Below, in pieces: positions 1-7,790 of a stretch of 8,080 nt of DNA; positions within the stretch are counted from its first letter, which is position 1, and every line of letters begins with the position of its first letter. Source of the DNA: Akkermansiaceae bacterium. Lineage in GTDB: Bacteria > Verrucomicrobiota > Verrucomicrobiia > Verrucomicrobiales > Akkermansiaceae. The stretch covers positions 1-8,080 of the forward strand of contig JALZVA010000141.1 in the NCBI GenBank assembly GCA_023301335.1. Reading direction: 5' to 3'. The notes beneath the pieces are model-generated. The model searched no databases. It worked only from the letters and a program-made list of their open reading frames with translations, and was not told where the DNA came from. The translations under genes and the position numbers were made by a program.

Positions 1-2537
1 GCTTCTAAAATTTTATCACAAGAAACCATCACTCCGAGGTCGATGACTTCAAAACCGTTACAGGCGAGAACTACCCCTACGATGTTCTTGCCAATGTCAT
101 GCACATCTCCTTTCACTGTAGCCATCAGCACACGGCCAGCGGACATGGATTTCTCCACGGTGATGCGTGCATCTGCTTCTGATAGGTTAGGGTCTTCTTG
201 CTGAAGTAATGCGATGTCACTGATGATTTTTTTCTCTTTCTCCTTCTCCATGTAAGGCTCTAGATAGGCGACAGATTTTTTCATCACACGAGCAGATTTC
301 ACCACTTGAGGGAGGAACATTTTTCCAGCGCCAAAGAGGTCACCAACGACAGACATGCCATCCATCAATGGACCTTCGATGACTTTAAGTGGCTTGTCGT
401 ATTTGTTGCGCGCTTCTTCAGTATCCTCCGTGATGAAGGTATCGATGCCGCGTAGCAGAGAGTATTCGAGACGTTTCTCTACAGTTGTTTCTCTCCAAGA
501 GAGGTCTTCCTCTTCTTTTTTCTTCTTCACCCCTTTGAACTTTTCGGCGAATTCAAGGAGCCGCTCTGTGGCATCTGGATCACTATTGAGGAGCACGTCT
601 TCTACATGCTTGAGTAGGTCTTTCGGCACCTTGTCATAGACTTCTAACATGCCGGCATTGACGATGCCCATATCCATCCCATGCTCACATGCGTGGAAGA
701 GGAAGGCTGCGTGCATGGCTTCGCGGACGGTGTTATTTCCTCTGAAGGAGAATGAGATGTTAGAGACACCTCCTGAGACTTTAGCTCCGGGAAGGTTTTC
801 TTTGATCCATTTAGTGGCATTGAAAAAATCGACCGCATAGTTGTTATGCTCATCGATACCTGTAGCAACGGTGAGGATGTTAGGGTCAAAGATAATATCT
901 TGAGGGTTGAAGCCTACTTCATCGACTAGGGTCCTATAGGCACGCTCACAGATACGGATTTTTTCTTCATAGGTGGCAGCTTGACCATTCTCATCGAAGG
1001 CCATGACTACGGCCGCTGCACCAAACTTCATGATATAGCGCGCCTGTTCCTTGAAGCGTTCCTCTCCTTCTTTGAGGGAGATAGAGTTGACGATTCCTTT
1101 TCCTTGGAGATATTTCAGCCCCGTTTCGATGATCTCCCACTTGGAGGAATCAATGGTGATAGGCACCTTAGTGATGTCTGGCTCTGACTGAACGAGGTTG
1201 AGGAATTGACTCATCATGTCCACACCATCAATTAGGCCGTCGTCGAAACAGATGTCGATTACCGGGGCACCATTATCGACTTGCTGGCGTGCTACGCTGA
1301 GAGCGTCTTCTAGTTTTCCCTCTTGGATCAGTTTTCTAAAACGTGGAGAACCTGCGACATTAGTACGTTCCCCGATCATGAGGAAGTTTTTATCCTCAGT
1401 GTGGTTGTAGGCTTCTGTTCCTGATAAACGGAGGAGAGGTTCACGCGTGGGGACCCGTCTCGGGGTGATTCCTTTGACCGCTTCACTGATCGCAGTAATG
1501 TGTTCAGGTGTGTTTCCACAGCAGCCTCCTGCAAAGTTGATAAACCCAGATGAGGCAAAATCGTGTAAGTGCTCACCCATGTCTTCGGGGAGTTTCGGAA
1601 AGCCAGTAGGAGAGAGTGGGTCGGGCATCCCTGCATTGGGGTAACAGGAAACATAGGCTTCCGCAACCTGAGAGAGCTCTTCGATGAAGGGGCGCATTTC
1701 ATCTGGACCGAGGGAGCAGTTGAGGCCTACAGCGAGAGGTTTGACGTGCTCTACAGCAGTCCACATTGCCTCTACTTTGATCGCTGAGATCATGGCTTCT
1801 CCACCTTTGCCAACAGCAGTAGAGATGATGACGGGAAGGGTGAGATCATCTTCAGTGAACACATCTTGCACGGCTACTAGCGCACACTTGGCGTTTAATC
1901 CATCGAAGATTGTTTCCACCATGAGGATATCTACCCCTCCTTCGATGAGTGAGCGAATCTGGCGTTTGTAATCGATGTAAACTTGATCAAAATGGACGGA
2001 GCGGAAGCCTGGGTTGTTAGGGTCCACTGCGGAGTTATTCAGTCCAACAGTCATAGGCCCAATAGCTCCTGCTGCGTAACGTTTACGACCAGTTTCCTTA
2101 GTGAACTTATCACATGCCTCACGTGCAAGCTGTGCGGACTTAAAGTTTATTTCATGAGCCAGCTCAATGAGGAAAGGATCGTCGATGATTTTTTGATAAA
2201 ACGCCTGATCCTTAACCCCTTTTCCTGATTCACGTGGATCTTCCACGAAGAATTCGGACTGGGCAATGGAGGTGCCGGAAAACGAGTTTGTCTCAACAAT
2301 ATCTGATCCGGCTTCGAGAAAGCGGCAATGGATATCAGAAATAACGTCGGGCCTAGTAAGGGAGAGAATGTCTCCATTGTTAAGCATGTCTTTTTCATTA
2401 TCCTTAAAGCGCTCGCCACGTGCATCTTCCTCGGTGAGACCGTAGCCTCGAATAGTCGTGCCCATCGCTCCATCCAGGATGAGGATGCGTTCTGCGAGGG
2501 CTGCTTTAAGTTCTTGAGTGAAATCGGGCTGTGGCAT
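1..2537 (-). CDS. metH: Cobalamin-dependent methionine synthase (5-methyltetrahydrofolate:homocysteine methyltransferase), 3' end missing
   Basis: Cytoplasmic enzyme that moves a methyl group from methyl-tetrahydrofolate through protein-bound cobalamin to homocysteine, giving methionine. The frame is open from ATG at 2537 to the left edge: 845 codons plus two bases, with no frameshift. Domains seen in order: homocysteine/zinc domain (about residues 15-355; LDGAMGTT at 21-28, zinc ligands Cys274 in GLNC and Cys339-Cys340 in GGCCG); pterin domain (about 385-640; GERTNVAG at 389-396, IDSSKW at 462-467, SFSFRGN at 595-601); a Lys/Glu-rich linker (671-677); cobalamin cap (about 685-765; EGPLMDGM at 721-728); and the start of the cobalamin Rossmann domain, with DVHDIG at 811-816 giving the cobalt-ligating His813. 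The rest of that domain and any SAM-reactivation domain lie outside the window. Relative to E. coli MetH as I recall it, there is an insertion of about 25 residues near 97-121 and one of about 27 residues near 764-800. The start fits the family N-terminus (ERILILDGAMGT). No Shine-Dalgarno sequence precedes it. Confidence 0.97.
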   Translation of the reverse strand, partial: MPQPDFTQELKAALAERILILDGAMGTTIRGYGLTEEDARGERFKDNEKDMLNNGDILSLTRPDVISDIHCRFLEAGSDIVETNSFSGTSIAQSEFFVEDPRESGKGVKDQAFYQKIIDDPFLIELAHEINFKSAQLAREACDKFTKETGRKRYAAGAIGPMTVGLNNSAVDPNNPGFRSVHFDQVYIDYKRQIRSLIEGGVDILMVETIFDGLNAKCALVAVQDVFTEDDLTLPVIISTAVGKGGEAMISAIKVEAMWTAVEHVKPLAVGLNCSLGPDEMRPFIEELSQVAEAYVSCYPNAGMPDPLSPTGFPKLPEDMGEHLHDFASSGFINFAGGCCGNTPEHITAISEAVKGITPRRVPTREPLLRLSGTEAYNHTEDKNFLMIGERTNVAGSPRFRKLIQEGKLEDALSVARQQVDNGAPVIDICFDDGLIDGVDMMSQFLNLVQSEPDITKVPITIDSSKWEIIETGLKYLQGKGIVNSISLKEGEERFKEQARYIMKFGAAAVVMAFDENGQAATYEEKIRICERAYRTLVDEVGFNPQDIIFDPNILTVATGIDEHNNYAVDFFNATKWIKENLPGAKVSGGVSNISFSFRGNNTVREAMHAAFLFHACEHGMDMGIVNAGMLEVYDKVPKDLLKHVEDVLLNSDPDATERLLEFAEKFKGVKKKKEEEDLSWRETTVEKRLEYSLLRGIDTFITEDTEEARNKYDKPLKVIEGPLMDGMSVVGDLFGAGKMFLPQVVKSARVMKKSVAYLEPYMEKEKEKKIISDIALLQQEDPNLSEADARITVEKSMSAGRVLMATVKGDVHDIGKNIVGVVLACNGFEVIDLGVMVSCDKILE

Positions 2538-2705
2538 GTGAGTAAGGAATTACTGTGTGTGAGGAAGGTAAGAGGATTAGGGGGAGATTCAAGTAAACAT
2601 ATCACCAAATCTAGATGGGTTGATGGGGGATCGACGTAATGCGGATGAGGCGAAGACGTCTGAGATAGGGTCTATTTTTACCACAGTGAAAAAAGTGTCT
2701 ACAGC
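2538..2705. other. Intergenic gap between aroE and metH
   Basis: This is the longest internal gap, 168 nt. On the transcribed (minus) strand a run of six T falls just after the aroE stop, but no G/C-rich stem precedes it, so I do not call a terminator. The metH leader is pyrimidine-rich, without a Shine-Dalgarno sequence. I looked for SAM- or cobalamin-riboswitch hallmarks, which would be plausible before metH, and recognised none. Only weak, long-loop inverted repeats are present (for example GACGT at 2633-2637 with ACGTC at 2656-2660). No small ORF or RNA gene is supported. A metH promoter may lie here but I cannot locate it. Confidence 0.5.
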
Positions 2706-3596
2706 CTAGAGGATAGCTTCGTGCATTTTAGCGATATCAGCATCCTGACGTAACCACATCGAATAGGAAAGAGCGCCTTGATGGACAAGCATGCTTTGGC
2801 CATTTGCCACTCTGCATCCTATATCTTTAGCTGCCTTGAGCATAGCGGTGAGCGGTGGAGTGTACACCGCATCATAGAAAACTTGCGATGGGTTCATGCT
2901 GGAAGGCGGGTAGGGTAGGGGATCATTCTCTTTCATCCCTAAGGAGGTGGTATTAATGATGAGATCTGGATGGTGTTGTGATAGCTCACTATGAGCACTG
3001 GAAATGAGGCTAAGTTCACAGTCGGGATGAATCTCACGGATCGTGGAGGCGATGCTTTCGAGTTTGCTGACGGTGCGGTTTGCGAGAATGAGGCGTGGGC
3101 ACTTGTCTAGGGCAGCTTGAATAGCGATGGCGCGTCCTGCTCCTCCACCGGCTCCAATAATCAAGGTAGGGGAATCAGAAAAAGTTTTACCCAACTCTTC
3201 CGATAAAGCACTGGCGAGTCCCGGCCCGTCTGTGTTATGGCCTAGCCATCCATGTTTTGTAAAATGGACAGTATTCACCGCGCCGAGCTGCTTGGCTGTT
3301 TCGGTGAGTTCATCACAGGCATCCATGACCTCTAGCTTGTGCGGGACAGTGACATTCACTCCGATAAAGCCGAGATCTTCGAGTCGTTGAAGTGCCTCTT
3401 TTACAGCGCCAGCTTGCACGTGCACTCGAATATACCGGAGCCCACATTTCTGTGCATCTAGTGATGCTTGGTGCATTTGTGGAGACTTGGAATGTTTCAC
3501 GGGGTCACCGATAACACATAGCTTAGCTGGCTGATCCGTTCCTGCATCAAGTGTCGCTCTATCCGCGAGGTCTGCGATAGTGTAAACGTCTTTCAT
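2706..3596 (-). CDS. aroE: Shikimate dehydrogenase (NADP-dependent)
   Basis: Reduces 3-dehydroshikimate to shikimate with NADPH in the cytoplasmic shikimate pathway, which leads to chorismate and from there to aromatic amino acids and folate. It is 296 residues, slightly longer than the usual 270-290. The substrate domain has GDPVKHSKSP (30-39; shikimate-binding Ser36 and Ser38), NVTVPHK (81-87; catalytic Lys87), GAVNT (105-109) and NTDG with catalytic Asp123. The nucleotide domain has the glycine loop GAGGGAGRA (148-156) and NRT (173-175), the arginine motif linked to NADP preference. NTTSLGM (215-221), YDAVYTPPLT (241-250) and NGQSMLVHQG (265-274) complete the family pattern. About 25 residues precede the conserved core (CVIGDP). 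No other ATG, GTG or TTG lies in frame before the core, so ATG at 3596 is the only available start. It begins 60 nt after gltX, with no terminator between, so probably the same operon. Confidence 0.97.
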   Translation of the reverse strand: MKDVYTIADLADRATLDAGTDQPAKLCVIGDPVKHSKSPQMHQASLDAQKCGLRYIRVHVQAGAVKEALQRLEDLGFIGVNVTVPHKLEVMDACDELTETAKQLGAVNTVHFTKHGWLGHNTDGPGLASALSEELGKTFSDSPTLIIGAGGGAGRAIAIQAALDKCPRLILANRTVSKLESIASTIREIHPDCELSLISSAHSELSQHHPDLIINTTSLGMKENDPLPYPPSSMNPSQVFYDAVYTPPLTAMLKAAKDIGCRVANGQSMLVHQGALSYSMWLRQDADIAKMHEAIL

Positions 3597-3656
3597 AGTG
3601 TCGGAGTGTTGCTAGGTGTTAGAGGTGCGAGAAAATTTCGAGGCTGTCTAATCTTG

Positions 3657-4961
3657 TTAGAGTGCGGCGACTGCGCGACGGATGCGTCTGACACATTCGT
3701 CTTTTCCTAGAATCTCTAGAATCGCGCCGAGGTCTGGCCCACCTGCCATTCCTGAGAGTGCAACGCGTGTGGGGAACATGAGCTGACCCGGCTTTGCGCC
3801 ATTCTCTTTTGCAGTGGTGCCAATCGTAGCTTTCGCCTCAGACCAATCGCTGAGTGTGTCTAGAGCGGAAGCGAGTTTTTCTAACAGTCCTTTGGCGGCT
3901 TCATTTTTTTTCACCTTTTCCATCGCTTCCTCTACGAAAGGATAGTCTGGGTTATAAAAGAAGCTAACGAGGTCTGGCACTTCTGTGAGGATGCGGACTT
4001 TCTCTTGAATAGACGTTGCGATAGCGAGGTAGTTTTCATCCACTGTGATCCCTGCTTCTTCTGCATAGGGCTGAGTCACAGAGGCGAAGTCCTCAGGGCT
4101 GAGTTTGATGAGGTGCTGTTGGTTCATCCACGCACACTTTTCTTCGTCGAACTTGGCTGGCGCACGGTTGACGTTCTCTAAGCTGAATAGCTCAATGAGG
4201 TCTTGAGGGCTAAAAATTTCTTCTTCTCCTTTTGGTGACCATCCTAACAAGGCTAGGAAGTTAAAGACCGCATCTGAGGTGTACCCGCGTGGCGCATAGC
4301 TATCTACCGCAGCAGCTGCATGACGCTTAGACATTTTAGCTCCTTCCATATCGAGGATAAGAGGAAGGTGAGCGTATTGTGGTGGAGTTTCCTCGAAGGC
4401 TTCAAAGAGTTGGAGATGCTTTGGAGTATTCATCAAGTGGTCTTCACCACGAATGACATGTGTGATCTTCATTTCGATGTCGTCCACCACATTGACAAAG
4501 TGGAAGGTGAAGGTGCCATCTGAGCGTCTCACGACCATGTCCGGTGTGTTATCTTCGTTGCAGTAATCGATCGCAACTTCTCCGCACACAAGATCACGCA
4601 TCACCATGAGGCGACGGTCGAAGCGGAATCTCCACGCGCCATCTTCTTCATAGACGCGATCTTTTTCCACTAACTTTTGGAACCACTGGGCATAAATCTC
4701 CTGTCGCTCACTCTGGTTATAAGGGCCGTATTCGCCCCCAGCTTCTGGGCCTTCATCCCACTCCATGCCCAGCCAGCGCATTCCTTCGAAGATAGCTGCA
4801 CGTGCAGCATCGGTGTTACGTTCTTGGTCGGTGTCTTCTACACGTAGGACAAATGTGCCTCCATGTTTTTTAGCAAAGAGGTAGTTAAAAAGGGCAGTGC
4901 GTGCCCCGCCAACGTGTAAGTAGCCCGTGGGCGATGGTGCGAATCTTGTTCTAACAGACAT
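3657..4961 (-). CDS. gltX: Glutamyl-tRNA synthetase, class I, compact form
   Basis: Charges tRNA(Glu), and possibly tRNA(Gln) if the organism uses the amidotransferase route, with glutamate in the cytoplasm. It is 434 residues with ATG at 4961. This start puts the conserved RTRFAPSPTGYLHVGG at residues 4-19, as in the family. Class I signatures: HVGG (16-19, HIGH equivalent), VEDTDQER (41-48), HVIRGEDHLMNTP (168-180) and KMSKRH (209-214, KMSKS equivalent). The C-terminal anticodon-binding region ends in the family pattern FPTRVALSG (396-404) and EILGKDECVRRIRRA (416-430). The unusual point is between residues about 100 and 116: the text goes from VEKDRVYEEDGA straight to WRFRF. The family normally has about 35 more residues here, including the CxC...YxGRC zinc segment in E. 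coli GluRS; T. thermophilus GluRS is about 468 residues. The frame is clean, so this is not a sequencing frameshift. It lies 28 nt after alaS and is probably cotranscribed. No Shine-Dalgarno sequence precedes it. Confidence 0.96.
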   Translation of the reverse strand: MSVRTRFAPSPTGYLHVGGARTALFNYLFAKKHGGTFVLRVEDTDQERNTDAARAAIFEGMRWLGMEWDEGPEAGGEYGPYNQSERQEIYAQWFQKLVEKDRVYEEDGAWRFRFDRRLMVMRDLVCGEVAIDYCNEDNTPDMVVRRSDGTFTFHFVNVVDDIEMKITHVIRGEDHLMNTPKHLQLFEAFEETPPQYAHLPLILDMEGAKMSKRHAAAAVDSYAPRGYTSDAVFNFLALLGWSPKGEEEIFSPQDLIELFSLENVNRAPAKFDEEKCAWMNQQHLIKLSPEDFASVTQPYAEEAGITVDENYLAIATSIQEKVRILTEVPDLVSFFYNPDYPFVEEAMEKVKKNEAAKGLLEKLASALDTLSDWSEAKATIGTTAKENGAKPGQLMFPTRVALSGMAGGPDLGAILEILGKDECVRRIRRAVAAL

Positions 4962-4989
4962 ACTGGTAAAATGAATATTGAGGTGAGAA

Positions 4990-7767
4990 TTAGGAAAGAA
5001 GTTGTTCTTTAGCGGCGTCGAGGATGAGTAAGGACTTAGCTCGGTCAGGTGCGGCACCACGTGCCATGTCTGGCTTGCCGCCTCCTTTTCCTCCCGCGAG
5101 AGGGCTGAGTTCTTGAATCAGCTTTCCTGCTTGGATACCTGCTGCGAGTGCATCTGCACCTGCGAGTGCTCCGAGGTGGAGTCGCTCATCATCATCAATG
5201 ATGAAAAATGCTGCGCCTGAAAATTGTTTTTTCTTACACCCATTGAGTAGTTCTTGAAGGAGACTTGCTGAGCCTTCGACCATTTTTACGATGTTTCCGC
5301 CTTCTTCTAACAGATCGACTAGGAGTTCGTCTGCCAGAGAAGCTGCAGCTGCGGCTTGGGCTTTTTTGAGAGATTTGTCAGCAGCCATTGCGGACGCCTT
5401 AGTGGCGGCTAGGTGGACTTCTAAATCTTCAAGTTTGGGGCCGGGCGAGACTGGAGCAGATTGTTTCTCTTTTCCTAGTTTCTCTAGCTTTACATTAGTC
5501 GTGACGATTTTCTGGAAAGCCTCTTGTAGTTCTTTGGTGAGCTGGGCTGTCCGCTCTGCCGTGTAAACTTGTGCTGCTTTTCCACAGACGGCTTCGATAC
5601 GTCTGACTCCGGCGGCAATCGCGCCTTCGGATTTGATTTTAAACTCTCCTATTTCTGAGGTGTTAGAAACGTGTGCTCCACCACAGAGTTCCATGGAGTA
5701 GCCGTTGAGTTGCTGTGCTTCACCACCTATCTGCACGACACGCACGAACTCTCCGTATTTATCTCCGAAGAATTGCATGATGTCTTTGCGCTCTTTTACT
5801 TCTGTGTGAGGAACTTCTTTCCAAGATACAGTTCCTTTCTGTGCGATGGCTTCATTCACTTTTGTTTCAAGTGCGGACACCTGTTCTTTTGTGAGAGCTT
5901 CTGAAGAGAAGTCAAAGCGGAGTCGGTCAGCAGAGACTAAGGAGCCTTGCTGGGAAGCATCTTCTGAGACCACCTCATGCAGGGCCCAGTGGAGTAGGTG
6001 AGTAGCAGTGTGGTGCGCCTCGATAGGATGACGACGTTCTAGGTCGATGCTAAGTTCAACTTTGTCTCCGACCTTGATTGGGGTGCCAGAGGTGACGATG
6101 TGGGCGATGGCATTACCGATCTTGCTGACGGCTTTTATGGCGACGAGGATACCATTGACATCAAGAAAACCTGTGTCTCCTTCCTGACCACCCATTTCCA
6201 CATAGAAGGGAGACTTGTCTGTGATGATGGCGTAGTTTTGCTCATCTTCATGAATCTCTAACACTTCTGCCACACAGGTGTCTTCGGAGAATCCTACAAA
6301 CTCGGTTTCCGCATCGGAACTGACATCGAGAGCTTTAACGATAGTCGTTTTCTGATTGTCTTTACCTTTTTGTTTCTGCTCCTCCATCAGGGTATCGAAC
6401 GTATCTCTGTCGAGCTTGATCGCGTGTTGTTCACAGAGGATTTCTGTGAGATCGATAGGGAAGCCGAAGGTGTCATAGAGTTGGAAGGCAAAGTCACCAG
6501 AGAGTGTGCCTTCTGTGCTTTCTAACTCTTTTTCAAACTTGAGAAGCCCACGGGTGAGGGTTTTATTAAAGCTTTCTTCTTCAGTTCTCAGTGTCTTCTT
6601 GATCGCGTCTGCTCGGGAGACTAATTCTGGGAAAATCGGGCCGAATTCCTCAACCAGAGTGTCGACCAGCTCTGGTAGGAATGGTGTGTCGCCCATGAAA
6701 CCAAGGGTGCGGCCATAGTTGACCGCACGGCGGAGAATACGACGTAGGACGTAGTTCCTTCCTGTGTTACCGGGTAGGATGCCATCTGCGATGGAGAAGG
6801 AGAGCGTGCGGATATGGTCGGCAATCACGCGGAACGCAATCGCGTCTTTCATGCTGGCATCTAGTGAGGACTTATCGACATCGACGCTTTCTGGGTAAAT
6901 ATCTTGGTAGGTTTTCTCGGTGAGTGCTTCGAGCTTCTTGAAGATCGCAGAGAACACATCGGTAGCGTAGTTCGTGGGCTTTTTGGAGAAATCAGTGAAG
7001 CCCTTGGTGCCTTGATAAATGGAGCAGGCACGTTCAAAGCCCATACCTGTATCAACATGCTTGGACGGAAGATCTCTGAAACTGCCGTCTTCTTCTGCAT
7101 TGTATTGAATGAAAACCAGGTTCCAAATTTCAATACACAGGTCACTGTCCATATTGACTAGCTTTCCCTCTGTGTCGGCATTAGGGGTAAGATCTACGTG
7201 GAGTTCTGAGCAGGGGCCGCAAGGGCCAGTGGCACCCATCATCCAGAAGTTATCCTTCTTGTCACCATTGACCACATGCTTCTTAGGGTCGAGCCCCTTT
7301 GAGACGAATTTCTCCGCCCAGAAGTCGTAAGCTTCTTGGTCAAACTCAGAAGGGTCACCCGCCTCTTTGTCTGGCATATAAACCGTTGCGTAGAGTCGCT
7401 CAGGTGGGAATCCCCAAGTCTCCACGACGAGTTCCCAACCCCATGCGATGGCTTCTCTCTTGAAATAGTCCCCAAACGACCAGTTCCCCAACATTTCAAA
7501 CATCGTGTGGTGATAGGTGTCATAGCCGACATCATCGAGGTCATTGTGCTTTCCTCCTGCGCGGATACATTTCTGAGTATCAGTAGCTCTGGCCGGCTGG
7601 TAAGGAGCTTTCTCTGTTCCTAGGAAATAGGGGACGAACTGGTTCATTCCTGCATTCGTAAAAAGAAGCCCTGGAGATTGCGGTAAAAGTGATGCGGAAG
7701 GCACAATCGTGTGCTGTTTTCCCTTAAAAAAATCGAGGAAACTCTGGCGGATCTCTGCGGCAGTCAT
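4990..7767 (-). CDS. alaS: Alanyl-tRNA synthetase, class II, with editing and C-Ala domains
   Basis: Charges tRNA(Ala) with alanine and clears mischarged Ser- or Gly-tRNA(Ala). It is 925 residues, against 876 in E. coli, and complete. The catalytic domain covers about residues 1-265 (LLFTNAGMNQFVPYFLG at 34-50, GGKHNDLDDVG at 71-81, TMFEMLGNWSFGDYFK at 88-103, GPCGPCSE at 181-188, EIWNLVFIQYN at 213-223, DTGMGFER at 239-246). The tRNA-recognition helical region holds GRNYVLRRILRRAV (336-349). The editing domain has the zinc-type set H586-x3-H590 and C695-GGA-H699 (CGGTH is the commoner form). A Pro-rich linker (about 769-777) leads to a charged, Ala-rich helix that is probably coiled coil (780-815), and then to the C-Ala/DHHA1 domain with GGKGGGKPDMARG (892-904). 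ATG at 7767 fits the family N-terminus (MTAAEIRQSFLDFF). It is the first gene of the likely alaS-gltX-aroE unit, and has no Shine-Dalgarno sequence. Confidence 0.98.
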   Translation of the reverse strand: MTAAEIRQSFLDFFKGKQHTIVPSASLLPQSPGLLFTNAGMNQFVPYFLGTEKAPYQPARATDTQKCIRAGGKHNDLDDVGYDTYHHTMFEMLGNWSFGDYFKREAIAWGWELVVETWGFPPERLYATVYMPDKEAGDPSEFDQEAYDFWAEKFVSKGLDPKKHVVNGDKKDNFWMMGATGPCGPCSELHVDLTPNADTEGKLVNMDSDLCIEIWNLVFIQYNAEEDGSFRDLPSKHVDTGMGFERACSIYQGTKGFTDFSKKPTNYATDVFSAIFKKLEALTEKTYQDIYPESVDVDKSSLDASMKDAIAFRVIADHIRTLSFSIADGILPGNTGRNYVLRRILRRAVNYGRTLGFMGDTPFLPELVDTLVEEFGPIFPELVSRADAIKKTLRTEEESFNKTLTRGLLKFEKELESTEGTLSGDFAFQLYDTFGFPIDLTEILCEQHAIKLDRDTFDTLMEEQKQKGKDNQKTTIVKALDVSSDAETEFVGFSEDTCVAEVLEIHEDEQNYAIITDKSPFYVEMGGQEGDTGFLDVNGILVAIKAVSKIGNAIAHIVTSGTPIKVGDKVELSIDLERRHPIEAHHTATHLLHWALHEVVSEDASQQGSLVSADRLRFDFSSEALTKEQVSALETKVNEAIAQKGTVSWKEVPHTEVKERKDIMQFFGDKYGEFVRVVQIGGEAQQLNGYSMELCGGAHVSNTSEIGEFKIKSEGAIAAGVRRIEAVCGKAAQVYTAERTAQLTKELQEAFQKIVTTNVKLEKLGKEKQSAPVSPGPKLEDLEVHLAATKASAMAADKSLKKAQAAAAASLADELLVDLLEEGGNIVKMVEGSASLLQELLNGCKKKQFSGAAFFIIDDDERLHLGALAGADALAAGIQAGKLIQELSPLAGGKGGGKPDMARGAAPDRAKSLLILDAAKEQLLS

Positions 7768-7790
7768 GGATGAAAAGAGTAGATGTTATA

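Noticed and set aside
2147..2639. Open frames on both strands (minus 2147-2608, plus 2328-2639) over the metH 5' end
   Set aside because: They overlap the metH frame, which carries full family motifs, and their translations show no domain character. The same holds for all other short plus-strand frames over the four genes.
2675..2696. T-run and A-run flanking ACCACAGTG after aroE as a terminator
   Set aside because: The stem would be almost only A/T pairs, with no G/C-rich part. It does not look like an intrinsic terminator.
2538..2705. SAM or cobalamin riboswitch before metH
   Set aside because: Biologically plausible position, but no conserved core strings or nested stems were recognised. 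A covariance-model search would settle it.
4962..5060. An in-frame ATG 33 codons upstream of the chosen gltX start
   Set aside because: It would overlap the end of alaS, and the added residues have no family match. The RTRFAPSPTG motif normally sits at the very N-terminus, which fits ATG at 4961.
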